Source: an uncultured Mycoplasmatota bacterium
Lineage (GTDB): Bacteria; Bacillota_I; Bacilli_A; RF39; UBA660
Direction of reading: 5' to 3'
Length of the DNA stretch: 14,014 bases
Assembly (NCBI GenBank): GCA_900553765.1
Contig: USET01000015.1
Location: 1 to 14,014 of the forward strand
In this document: positions 1 through 6,598 of the stretch, piece by piece
How the letters are laid out: every line of letters begins with the position of its first letter
Position numbering within the stretch: position 1 is the stretch's first letter
The notes under the pieces: generated by a model
What the model was told of the DNA's origin: nothing
Database searches by the model: none
What the model saw: only the letters and a program-made list of their open reading frames with translations
Made by a program: the position numbers and the translations under genes

Positions 1-1
1 A

Positions 2-130
2 CTATGGAATCCGCGCCGAGATGACGGCCACGCCCGCGGAGTCATACCCGCGGTATTCCAGATGCGCGAGCCCGTCCAGCAGGATGGGGGCCGCCTGTTC
101 CTGACCAATGAATCCAACGATTCCGCACAT
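2..130 (-). CDS. glmS: GlmS N-terminus (glucosamine-6-phosphate synthase), cut by a stop at the window edge
   Basis: GlmS makes glucosamine-6-phosphate from fructose-6-phosphate and glutamine, the first step towards UDP-GlcNAc and peptidoglycan. The 42 visible residues start MCGIVGF, where Cys2 becomes the N-terminal nucleophile of the class II glutamine amidotransferase domain, and continue through [13 protein letters not shown], which is diagnostic for GlmS. The start at 130 is fixed by this processed Cys and by AAGGAG at 142-147; a longer frame upstream is leader sequence. Oddities: after VISARIP an in-frame TAG lies at 2-4, although the protein should run to about 600 residues. Both other frames are open over the last few codons, so a one-base indel could restore reading. 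Rows 1-120 are about 63% GC with GC-ending codons, unlike every other gene here. It could be a real broken gene, a sequencing error or an assembly edge. Control is by the ribozyme upstream. Confidence 0.85.
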   Translation of the reverse strand: MCGIVGFIGQEQAAPILLDGLAHLEYRGYDSAGVAVISARIP

Positions 131-180
131 ATGATAACATTCTCCTTTTGATGATTTTTGAAAAATGGGCAAAAATACCC

Positions 181-232
181 CTTTGCGGCGCAAAGCCGCT
201 TCTTCAAAAGGACAAATGCGCAGTCATTTGTC
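181..232 (-). other. Two hairpins between glmS ribozyme and start codon
   Basis: Between the end of the ribozyme and the glmS ribosome binding site the leader can fold an 8-bp hairpin (GACAAATG, 6-nt loop, CATTTGTC; 211-232) and a second GC-rich hairpin (GCGGC/GCCGC around 186-200). No clean T-run follows either, so I do not call them terminators. They may shape the 5' end left after ribozyme cleavage. The folding is seen in the sequence; any role is inference. Confidence 0.45.
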
Positions 233-238
233 GCTTTT

Positions 239-370
239 CCCGTGGTCACAGCCCCTTTGTTCTGCGGTCGCCCGCATGTTTGTCGGCTGTGTGCGCGCCC
301 ACGGGCACGGGGAAGCATCCGCCGAAATTTCGATTACTGTCATCCTCGTCAACCCGTAGGTTCTGGCGCT
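239..370 (-). promoter_or_regulatory. glmS ribozyme (glucosamine-6-phosphate-activated self-cleaving riboswitch)
   Basis: Read on the minus strand, this leader carries the conserved glmS ribozyme blocks in order: GCGCCAGAAC at the 5' end (360-369), GGTTGACGAGG, ATCGAAATTTCGGCGGATG, then the 3' half with P3 (CCCGTG/CACGGG), P3.1 (CACAGCC/GGCTGTG) and a P4-like hairpin (TGCGG/CCGCA). Self-cleavage is expected between A at 370 and G at 369, activated by glucosamine-6-phosphate. In known systems the cleaved mRNA is then degraded, closing a feedback loop on cell-wall precursor supply. It lies upstream of glmS on the same strand, as expected. The ribozyme shares the high GC of the glmS fragment, whereas DNA just upstream of the cleavage site is very AT-rich. 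Confidence 0.95.
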
Positions 371-403
371 AATTAGAATTTACATCCTTTCTCAATTCTA
401 ATT
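371..403 (-). repeat. 10-bp inverted repeat immediately 5' of the ribozyme cleavage site
   Basis: AATTAGAATT at 371-380 and AATTCTAATT at 394-403 are perfect reverse complements with a 13-nt loop. The predicted transcription start is near 407, so nearly the whole leader upstream of the cleavage site would be this single hairpin. The repeat is seen directly; a role in ribozyme folding or in the fate of the released 5' fragment is inference. Confidence 0.6.
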
Positions 404-413
404 TTATATTTTC

Positions 414-442
414 ATTATATTCTATTTTCTTGTTTTTGACAA
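414..442 (-). promoter_or_regulatory. glmS promoter (TTGTCA-17-TATAAT)
   Basis: The -35 is TTGTCA (437-442), the spacer is 17 bp and the -10 is a perfect TATAAT (414-419), giving a start near 407. This places the ribozyme about 37 nt into the transcript. The promoter lies in AT-rich DNA typical of the window, whereas the ribozyme and gene it drives are GC-rich. Confidence 0.8.
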
Positions 443-481
443 ACAAAAGTTCATAAATATTTCCTCACTTACAAGAAACAC

Positions 482-1128
<647 letters not shown>

Positions 1129-1223
1129 TTTATCCCTCCTCAACTTAGTATATGAAATAAAACTTGATTGTTCTAATAAATTTGTGTATTTTTCATCAAT
1201 TTCTTTCATTTTCTAAGTAAGGA

Positions 1224-2015
1224 TTACAAAAGAAATAATTGATATATTTTAGACCCTAACACCTGTAACAGTGGCGATCGGTAGATTTTTTTCGGATGTT
1301 CAGCTTCAATTGCCTCTCTTATTTTTTTCACGATCGTATCCAATCGCTTCTTTTCAAGATAATGTTCAACCCAATATTCTCGTTTTTGTAATTGTGCTAT
1401 CTGAGTATCAAAATATTTTTGAAATGACTTACGATCGTATTTATCCTCAAACATCAATTGATTAAATCCTGTATGATATAATCCTGGTTCTATCAAAATG
1501 ACATCAATTTTACTTTTCCGTTCTTTCAATTCATAACGTAAACTAGTGCTAAGATGAATTAAACTAGCCTTAGTCGCACAATAACTTCCTAAAAAAGGAA
1601 TTGGTACTAAGCCCGCCAAAGATGCCATCACGATTATTTTTCCTTTCTTTTTTTCTAACATTTGTTTTAATACTAATTGAACAAGTTCCACATTAGAAAA
1701 CACATTCACTTCGAAGTTGTATCTTATTTCATCCACCGGTATTTCCAGAACACTTCCACCCTTTCCAATCGCTGCATTTGCCACTAACACATCAGTATCT
1801 AACTCTCGTACTTTTTCTCGATCCGTCTGTTTTGTAATATCGATAACGATGGATTTTATCCAATTATAATGCTCGTACTCCGCTTCTAATCTTCTCTTTT
1901 GGATTTCATTTTTCACTGCAGCATAAATAACATCACCTTGATTGTGTCTTTTAATAAAAGTATCGATCAGAGCATGTGCAATTCCACTTCGTGCACCTGT
2001 AATTAAAATATTCAT
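1224..2015 (-). CDS. Short-chain dehydrogenase/reductase (SDR), classical type
   Basis: This 263-residue NAD(P)-dependent oxidoreductase has a Rossmann fold. Visible motifs are the glycine-rich nucleotide site TGARSGIA (6-13), NAAIG (80-84) in place of NNAG, the catalytic Ser in MASLAG (132), the YCATK catalytic Tyr145/Lys149, and EPG at 176-178. The last glycine of TGxxxGIG is Ala here. A basic C-terminal tail of about 45 residues extends past the core. The substrate cannot be told; SDRs of this shape act on steroids, sugars, fatty acyl groups or quinones. The start at 2015 gives a standard N-terminus (MNILITG); longer frames upstream run through the desulfoferrodoxin terminator and lack homology-like sequence. 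A strong terminator separates it from desulfoferrodoxin. No hairpin follows it, so read-through into the collagen-like gene is possible. Confidence 0.88.
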   Translation of the reverse strand: MNILITGARSGIAHALIDTFIKRHNQGDVIYAAVKNEIQKRRLEAEYEHYNWIKSIVIDITKQTDREKVRELDTDVLVANAAIGKGGSVLEIPVDEIRYNFEVNVFSNVELVQLVLKQMLEKKKGKIIVMASLAGLVPIPFLGSYCATKASLIHLSTSLRYELKERKSKIDVILIEPGLYHTGFNQLMFEDKYDRKSFQKYFDTQIAQLQKREYWVEHYLEKKRLDTIVKKIREAIEAEHPKKIYRSPLLQVLGSKIYQLFLL

Positions 2016-2046
2016 AACATCACCATTATTAAAATATCCAACCAAG

Positions 2047-2069
2047 AAAAAAAGATACCGAGGTATCTT
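2047..2069 (-). terminator. Intrinsic terminator after desulfoferrodoxin
   Basis: AAGATACC and GGTATCTT form a 7-8 bp stem with a tiny loop, followed by seven T on the minus strand. The stem overlaps two bases of the desulfoferrodoxin stop codon. It should end the perR-rubrerythrin-desulfoferrodoxin transcript before the SDR gene. Confidence 0.8.
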
Positions 2070-2442
2070 ATATTTCTTTCTTCCAAAGACCATGTAAATT
2101 ACAATATGCATAAACAGCCTTTGGCTTTTCATCATTTAATAAGAATGTTGCCATCGCATCTTCTCCTGGATTCAAATATTTTATTTGTCCACCGCGATTT
2201 GTCTCTAAATAGATCCACATAATATAGTGTTCTTCTTCCATAGGATGCATAACACTTCCTACACTTACCTCTACAGAATTACTTTTAATATCTACAACCG
2301 GTACGTGTTTTTCTACTGCAGCATCTGTACTTCCTGCAACAAGTTCAGTCATTTTTTCACCACAACACATCATAGGAACTTTTGAATCATGTACCATCAT
2401 GACGATGTTTCCACAATGATTGCATCGATAAAATTTTACCAT
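2068..2442 (-). CDS. dfx: Desulfoferrodoxin (2Fe superoxide reductase)
   Basis: Superoxide reductase reduces superoxide to hydrogen peroxide without releasing oxygen, a typical cytoplasmic defence of anaerobes. The 124 residues match the two-domain class. The N-terminal desulforedoxin domain has CNHC (8-11) plus CC (27-28) as the FeCys4 site. The C-terminal domain carries HPMEEEHYIMW and CNLHGLW, which provide the His and Cys ligands and the conserved Glu of the active iron centre. The start at 2442 follows GAAGGAGATAGAAGT. It sits 43 bases downstream of rubrerythrin with a terminator-like hairpin between them, so its expression may be lower or separately tuned. The peroxide produced is a natural substrate for the neighbouring rubrerythrin, a sensible pairing. 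Confidence 0.96.
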   Translation of the reverse strand: MVKFYRCNHCGNIVMMVHDSKVPMMCCGEKMTELVAGSTDAAVEKHVPVVDIKSNSVEVSVGSVMHPMEEEHYIMWIYLETNRGGQIKYLNPGEDAMATFLLNDEKPKAVYAYCNLHGLWKKEI

Positions 2443-2457
2443 ACTTCTATCTCCTTC

Positions 2458-2482
2458 AAAGAAAAAGGGATCATTCCCTTTT
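2458..2482 (-). terminator. Terminator or attenuator between rubrerythrin and desulfoferrodoxin
   Basis: AAAAGGGA and TCCCTTTT form a perfect 8-bp stem around the 4-nt loop ATGA, followed by T-rich sequence (TTTTTCTTT). It lies in the 43-base gap inside the presumed operon, just before the desulfoferrodoxin ribosome binding site. It probably causes partial termination or protects the 3' end of upstream mRNA. No separate promoter for desulfoferrodoxin is evident. Confidence 0.7.
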
Positions 2483-2485
2483 CTA

Positions 2486-3025
2486 TTAATAATTTTCTTT
2501 TAAAATTTCAAAGTAAGCTCTTGGATGTGCACATACTGGACGTACTTCTGGAGCCTCTTCTCCGTAATGTACGTGTCCACAGTTTCTACAAATCCACATT
2601 TGTGGAGCTTCTTTCTTGAATACGTTTTCTTCTTTTACATTAGCAAGTAATGCTTTATATCTTTCCTCATGACGTTTTTCGATTGCTGCAACACCTTCAA
2701 ATAGGAATGCGATATGATCGAATCCTTCTTCTTTTGCTTCTTTTGCCATCGTTGCATACATATCTGTCCACTCGTAGTTTTCTCCTTCAGCAGCAGCTTT
2801 TAAATTTTCTTCTGTTGATTTGATTGCTCCACCTTCTAATAATTTAAACCATAATTTAGCATGCTCTCTCTCGTTCCCAGCTGTCTCTGTAAAGATGGCT
2901 GCAATTTGTTCAAACCCTTCTTTTTTTGCTTTGCCTGCCCAGTAAGTATACTTGTTTGTTGCTTGGCTTTCTCCAGCAAACGCTGTCATTAAGTTTTGTT
3001 CTGTCTTAGATCCTTTTAATTCCAT
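2486..3025 (-). CDS. rbr: Rubrerythrin with an Arg in place of one rubredoxin cysteine
   Basis: Rubrerythrin is an NAD(P)H-linked peroxidase of anaerobes. Residues 1-135 form the four-helix diiron domain with the usual ligand helices (FAGES near 16-20, NEREH 51-55, YEWTDMY 84-90, EKRHEER 116-122). Residues 141-179 are the rubredoxin-like tail: Cys146 and Cys149 (CRNCG), then the [11 protein letters not shown] segment. The family has CPxC here; this protein has Arg162 and Cys165. The codon is CGT (2540-2542), one base from TGT, so one of four iron-binding thiolates is missing. The diiron site looks intact. The start at 3025 follows AAGGAGAAGAGTT; the longer frame to 3055 is not needed. It overlaps the upstream regulator gene by 10 bases, suggesting translational coupling. 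Length 179, normal for the family. Confidence 0.95.
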   Translation of the reverse strand: MELKGSKTEQNLMTAFAGESQATNKYTYWAGKAKKEGFEQIAAIFTETAGNEREHAKLWFKLLEGGAIKSTEENLKAAAEGENYEWTDMYATMAKEAKEEGFDHIAFLFEGVAAIEKRHEERYKALLANVKEENVFKKEAPQMWICRNCGHVHYGEEAPEVRPVCAHPRAYFEILKENY

Positions 3026-3417
3026 AACTCTTCTCCTTCTCTTTTCTTTTGACATTCATGACATATTCCGCGAAAGACGATATCGTAAGATAAAACGTGA
3101 TATCCTGTCTCATCTTCGATCGTCCGATCAATTGCGTGAAGTGATTCATACGGCAAATCAAATAGCTGATTACATACTGTACAATGTACATGCGCATGAT
3201 CCTCCATTTTATAATCGAATCGATCTCCACCTTGCATCGTTGCTATTTTTTTGATGATACCATGTTCTACCAACTGATTAAGATTACGATAGACTGTTCC
3301 TAGACTAATGTTCGGCACTTTCCGTTGAACGGATGCATAGATCATCTCAGCTGTCGGATGATCATGACGTTCCTTTACATCTTCTAAGATCGTCTGTCTT
3401 TGAACTGAATACTTCAT
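3016..3417 (-). CDS. perR: Fur-family metalloregulator, most likely PerR
   Basis: This 133-residue Fur-family repressor has an N-terminal winged helix (recognition region [12 protein letters not shown], 38-49) and a C-terminal metal-binding dimerisation domain. CxxC pairs at 79/82 and 119/122 form the structural zinc site. Regulatory-site candidates are His20 (DHPTA), Asp68 (RFD), His74 and His76 (DHAH). Asp68 is the residue usually taken to favour PerR over Fur or Zur, and the adjacent rubrerythrin and superoxide reductase support a peroxide-stress role. By ungapped comparison from memory, the position of B. subtilis Asp104 holds His94, which is odd. The N-terminus is about 20 residues shorter than B. 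subtilis PerR, but an in-frame TGA just upstream fixes the start; AGGGGTG precedes it. A perfect palindrome in its leader suggests autoregulation. Confidence 0.9.
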   Translation of the reverse strand: MKYSVQRQTILEDVKERHDHPTAEMIYASVQRKVPNISLGTVYRNLNQLVEHGIIKKIATMQGGDRFDYKMEDHAHVHCTVCNQLFDLPYESLHAIDRTIEDETGYHVLSYDIVFRGICHECQKKREGEELWN

Positions 3418-3429
3418 ATGTCACCCCTA

Positions 3430-3450
3430 AAGTAGTAACTATTACTACTT
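3430..3450 (-). promoter_or_regulatory. Operator palindrome upstream of perR (Per/Fur-type box)
   Basis: AAGTAGTAA (3430-3438), a 3-bp centre and TTACTACTT (3442-3450) form a perfect 9-3-9 inverted repeat. It sits directly after the predicted transcription start (near 3452) and before the perR ribosome binding site. The inner 15 bp resemble a Per box (7-1-7 TTATAAT/ATTATAA) only in part. Position and symmetry support binding by the PerR-like protein and control of the whole perR-rbr-dfx unit; this is inferred. Confidence 0.75.
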
Positions 3451-3458
3451 CCAACATA

Positions 3459-3487
3459 AGTATAACGAAGAATAAAAAGAAAGTCAA
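3459..3487 (-). promoter_or_regulatory. perR promoter (TTGACT-17-TATACT)
   Basis: The -35 is TTGACT (3482-3487), the spacer 17 bp and the -10 TATACT (3459-3464). The -35 is part of the 3' arm of the glycosyltransferase terminator, so terminator and promoter share DNA. The expected start near 3452 abuts the palindromic operator. Confidence 0.82.
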
Positions 3488-3506
3488 TCACTTCGACTGA
3501 CTTTCT
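3471..3506 (-). terminator. Intrinsic terminator of the GT2 gene
   Basis: AGAAAGTCA and TGACTTTCT, extended inward to about 12 bp with one G-T wobble, form a strong stem (3478-3506) followed by a T-rich run (TTTTTATT). It starts inside the glycosyltransferase stop codon and contains the -35 of the perR promoter. Confidence 0.85.
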
Positions 3507-4461
3507 ACTTTTTTTCCTTCTTCGTTTTCTCTGTTTCTCCGATAATATAAATTGGTCTTTTCTTTACTTCTAAATATAGTTTAGATAAATACATACCGAT
3601 AATTCCCAAGAAGAACAATTGCACTCCACTTACGAACATAATCATACATGCAAGACTTGGCCATCCACCAACAGGATCTCCAAAAATAATTGTTTTTCCA
3701 ATGATGATAACAACCGCGATAAAAGCAATGAGACAGAAGATCAATCCGATCACTGCAGAAATCACAAGTGGCATCGTTGAAAAAGCTAAAATTCCCTCTA
3801 ATGCATAGCGGAATAATTTCCAAAAGTTAAATTTTGAAGTTCCCGCTACTCTCTCAGGTGCTTCGTATACAATCCACTTTGTATGAAATCCAACAAAACT
3901 GAAAATTCCTTTCGAATAACGGTTATATTCCTTCATGTTGACGATCGCATCAACCATTTTTCGCTTCATCAATCGGAAATCTCTCGCACCTGGTACTTGT
4001 GGAGTTGAAGAGATTGCTCCAATTAGTTTATACCAACAATCGGTAAAGAACTTACGAACTTTACTATACCCTTTATGATTAGGACTACATAATGCTACAC
4101 AATCGTATCCATCTTCTACGATATGGTGATACATCACATCGATCATGCTTGGTGGATCTTGTAAATCAGCATCCATGATAGCAACGTAATCTCCTGTCGC
4201 ATTTTCTAATCCTGCGTACATTCCTGCTTCTTTTCCAAAGTTTCTAGAAAAGGAAATATATCTCACACGTTTATCTTTAGAAGAAAGTTCTCTTAAAATA
4301 TCTAACGTTTGATCTTTACTCCCGTCGTTGACAAATAGAAATTCAAAATCGACCGACTTCATTTCCTTTGCAACTTTCGTAATTTCATCGTAAAAAATAG
4401 ATAATGTTTGTTCCTCGTTATAGCAAGGAACAATGATTGAAATTTTATCTTTTTTCTTCAA
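3505..4461 (-). CDS. GT2 family glycosyltransferase, GtrB/DPM1-like, membrane-anchored
   Basis: The 318 residues start with a GT-A glycosyltransferase domain: IIVPCYNEE (9-17) binds the nucleotide, NDGS (45-48) and MDADLQDPP (96-104, the DxD metal site) are family hallmarks, and GARDFRLMKR follows. Two transmembrane helices lie in the C-terminal third (about 232-256 and 269-293), followed by a Lys-rich cytoplasmic tail. This layout is typical of enzymes that move glucose or a similar sugar from UDP/GDP-sugar onto undecaprenyl or dolichyl phosphate for glycosylation of cell-surface polymers; the sugar and acceptor are unknown. The start codon is TTG at 4461; an in-frame TGA six codons upstream excludes a longer form, and only a weak GGGG-type ribosome site precedes it. 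It has its own strong promoter and terminator, so it is a single-gene unit. Confidence 0.9.
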   Translation of the reverse strand: MKKKDKISIIVPCYNEEQTLSIFYDEITKVAKEMKSVDFEFLFVNDGSKDQTLDILRELSSKDKRVRYISFSRNFGKEAGMYAGLENATGDYVAIMDADLQDPPSMIDVMYHHIVEDGYDCVALCSPNHKGYSKVRKFFTDCWYKLIGAISSTPQVPGARDFRLMKRKMVDAIVNMKEYNRYSKGIFSFVGFHTKWIVYEAPERVAGTSKFNFWKLFRYALEGILAFSTMPLVISAVIGLIFCLIAFIAVVIIIGKTIIFGDPVGGWPSLACMIMFVSGVQLFFLGIIGMYLSKLYLEVKKRPIYIIGETEKTKKEKK

Positions 4462-4486
4462 TGGTATCGCCCCGTTTCACATCCAT

Positions 4487-4515
4487 ATTATATAGAGAAT
4501 CTCATTTCAAGTCAA
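4487..4515 (-). promoter_or_regulatory. GT2 promoter (TTGACT-17-TATAAT)
   Basis: The -35 is TTGACT (4510-4515) and overlaps the mtaB stop codon; the spacer is 17 bp and the -10 is TATAAT (4487-4492). The start near 4480 leaves a leader of about 19 nt before the TTG start codon. No terminator is visible after mtaB, so read-through from mtaB may add to this promoter. Confidence 0.82.
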
Positions 4516-5813
4516 CAAAGGCTCCTTGAATATTCCTCCACATCGATACGAGCCAAACAACAAGTATCAGTAACTTCTGTAATCGTCGATTTGATAGACT
4601 GGTGAAGTAGACTCGCGTCCCCTTTTGCTTTAATCAATAAATAATTTCCAGTATGTCCAATCAATGTATCTCCTTTTAACATTTCTGGAATCCATTCGAT
4701 CTCTCTATTTAAAAAGCGATGCATATATGCTTGTTCTAATTCTTTCGATATTGCCATCAAACGATGTACACGTTCTTTTTTTATTTTATCATCCACTTGT
4801 TCCATCAAATCAGCAGGAGTCCCCTCTCGTCTGGAATATGGAAAGACGTGAATTTTGGTAAACCCAATACGTTTGATCGTCTCGATCGTCTCCTCGAATT
4901 CCACTTCCGTTTCTCCTGGAAATCCGACGATGACATCTGTCGTAATCGACATTTCAGGTCGCACTTTTTTAATCGCATCGATCTTATCGATAAACTCTTT
5001 TTTATCATACTTACGATTCATCTTCTTTAAAATCGCATCACTTCCACTTTGTAATGGAATGTGCATATGATCTACTAAAACTGGATACTTCTCCATCAAA
5101 TGTAAAACTTCATCCGTAATCTCGTTCATTTCAATCGAAGAAATTCTAAGACGTTTCACATCTGTCTTAGTTAAAATATCTCGCAATAAATCCGAAAAGT
5201 GATAGTCATCTAACTCGGTTCCGTAATGACCTGTATGAATTCCCGTTAAGACGATCTCTTGATGTCCGTCTGCAACCAGTGTATCGATCTCTCGAAGTAC
5301 ATCGAGAGGTTGTTTACTACGAACATTTCCTCTCGTATATGGAATAATACAGTAAGAACAAAAATTGTTACATCCATCTTGAATTTTAACAAATGCTCTC
5401 GTTCGATTAAAATGACGTAATGCCATCGTTTCAAATGGAACATTCTCAATCGATGGAACATCGACAATCTGTCGTGGTTGACGTCGATACTGCTCTACGT
5501 AGTCTAGAATCTTACTTTTTCCAATATTTCCTAACACGATGTCAACGCCATCGATCCTACGAACCATGTCACTTTTTACTTGCGTTAAACATCCAACGAC
5601 AACGACGATCGCATCGGGATTTCGACGAACTGCTTGATGAATCATCTTAACAGACTTACGATCTGCTGTATTCGTTACTGTACATGTATTGATAATTGCA
5701 ACATCCGCATTCTCTTTCACTTGTTCGTATCCATGACTTTCGAATAAATCGATGATCACGTTCGATTCGTAAGTATTTACCTTACATCCTAATGTATCAA
5801 TACTAAATCTCAT
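4512..5813 (-). CDS. mtaB: tRNA t6A37 methylthiotransferase MtaB
   Basis: MtaB is a radical-SAM enzyme that converts t6A to ms2t6A at position 37 of tRNAs reading ANN codons, using two 4Fe-4S clusters. The 433 residues show the N-terminal methylthiotransferase domain with three cluster cysteines (TLGCKVNTYES Cys10, NTCTVTN Cys44, VVGCLTQ Cys75), the radical-SAM motif CNNFCSYC (148, 152, 155) followed by IPYTRG, and a C-terminal TRAM-like RNA-binding domain. LGCKVN and IPYTRG(N/R)xRS favour MtaB over MiaB or RimO. The start at 5813 follows AGAGGTGATAAA; an ATG ten codons upstream would include that site in the protein. It lies downstream of the unknown membrane protein and rsmE, an RNA-modification grouping, but a hairpin and its own promoter lie just upstream. 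Confidence 0.95.
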   Translation of the reverse strand: MRFSIDTLGCKVNTYESNVIIDLFESHGYEQVKENADVAIINTCTVTNTADRKSVKMIHQAVRRNPDAIVVVVGCLTQVKSDMVRRIDGVDIVLGNIGKSKILDYVEQYRRQPRQIVDVPSIENVPFETMALRHFNRTRAFVKIQDGCNNFCSYCIIPYTRGNVRSKQPLDVLREIDTLVADGHQEIVLTGIHTGHYGTELDDYHFSDLLRDILTKTDVKRLRISSIEMNEITDEVLHLMEKYPVLVDHMHIPLQSGSDAILKKMNRKYDKKEFIDKIDAIKKVRPEMSITTDVIVGFPGETEVEFEETIETIKRIGFTKIHVFPYSRREGTPADLMEQVDDKIKKERVHRLMAISKELEQAYMHRFLNREIEWIPEMLKGDTLIGHTGNYLLIKAKGDASLLHQSIKSTITEVTDTCCLARIDVEEYSRSLC

Positions 5814-5830
5814 TTTATCACCTCTATATG

Positions 5831-5852
5831 AAAAATAAGCCATAGGCTTATT
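5831..5852 (-). terminator. Hairpin terminator between the unknown membrane protein and mtaB
   Basis: AATAAGCC and GGCTTATT form a perfect 8-bp stem with a 3-nt loop followed by TTTC on the minus strand. It overlaps the stop codon of the upstream gene. The loop is short and the T-run is only about five bases, so termination may be partial. Confidence 0.6.
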
Positions 5853-5877
5853 ATAAATTATTTCTAAATTCTTTCAA
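5850..5877 (-). promoter_or_regulatory. Likely mtaB promoter (TTGAAA-16-TATAAT)
   Basis: TTGAAA (5872-5877), a 16-bp spacer and TATAAT (5850-5855) lie within the last codons of the upstream gene, predicting a start near 5843, inside the loop of the hairpin there. This would free mtaB from the upstream terminator. Confidence 0.6.
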
Positions 5878-6594
5878 GGATTGTAAGAATTCATCTAAAT
5901 GACGATTCTCATCTTCTAACGCTTGCACGTTAATCTCAGGCTTATGTGCATCTCCATGAGAAGTCTCCTCATGATAAGTAGATACCTCTACTTGAGGTTT
6001 TGACGATACTGGTTTTACCGGATGAGATTCATCATCCATTAAACCATATACCGGTGAAATAAATTGTGTTCTTTTATATTCTCTATGATGTGGTGCCTCT
6101 TTTGGACGCATAAGAGCTTCTTTTACAGAAGTGGATTCTGCGATTGGAGAAACTTCCGCACGACGATTCAAAAGTTCTGAAGTTGTTACCAAAGGTGCTT
6201 CTTCATCGTCGATTACAAGTCCACGATCTTGTGCCAACTTTTTCAATTCTTGATAGCTAATGATCGAATTTTCTTCTTGTTGATTTTCAAAGTGATCGAT
6301 CGCTTCTTGTTTTTGTGCCTCTAAATCCACTTTCATCTGATCGAGTAAATTCTCTATTTTTAGTGTTGCCTCGGTTGTCTTTTCGTCTTCTTGATGTTCG
6401 ACTTCTTCTACTACTTGAGGCGTTTCTTCTTTATCTACTGGTTCCGTATTTGCTTTCATCTCGGCGATTAATTTCACTTTATAGTGTGACCACATCGCAT
6501 AACAAATAAGAGATACAAAAATGATACTAAGGACAAATAAAGTTCCATAATATAACACGTTATTATTTACAAATTCATTTAATAAGTCCAACAT
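5851..6594 (-). CDS. Unknown membrane-anchored protein with a FISPVYG motif
   Basis: I do not recognise this 247-residue protein. One transmembrane helix lies near the N-terminus (about 14-34), followed by basic residues that suggest a cytoplasmic remainder. Residues 50-130 are acidic and Gln/Glu-rich with coiled-coil potential (EATLKIENLLDQMKVDLEAQ), 131-220 look disordered, and 222-247 could form a second short coiled coil. A compact hydrophobic motif, TQFISPVYGLMDDE (176-189), stands out from the disordered stretch like a short partner-binding peptide. The layout recalls membrane tethers such as division adaptors, but nothing shows that function. The start at 6594 follows GGAG with a 7-base gap. 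It begins 4 bases after the rsmE stop, so the two are surely co-transcribed; a hairpin follows before mtaB. Confidence 0.8.
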   Translation of the reverse strand: MLDLLNEFVNNNVLYYGTLFVLSIIFVSLICYAMWSHYKVKLIAEMKANTEPVDKEETPQVVEEVEHQEDEKTTEATLKIENLLDQMKVDLEAQKQEAIDHFENQQEENSIISYQELKKLAQDRGLVIDDEEAPLVTTSELLNRRAEVSPIAESTSVKEALMRPKEAPHHREYKRTQFISPVYGLMDDESHPVKPVSSKPQVEVSTYHEETSHGDAHKPEINVQALEDENRHLDEFLQSLKEFRNNL

Positions 6595-6598
6595 AGTA

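Noticed and set aside
148..376. Overlapping plus-strand frames of 60-74 codons
   Set aside because: They cover the glmS ribozyme on the opposite strand in GC-rich DNA, which opens frames by chance.
1129..1209. Extended start of the collagen-like gene at 1209 (27 more residues)
   Set aside because: The extension reads through a strong GAGGAGGGATAAA site placed for the ATG at 1128, and its sequence looks like leader DNA.
3581..3823. Minus-strand frame within the GT2 gene
   Set aside because: Different frame of a well-supported glycosyltransferase; no independent evidence.
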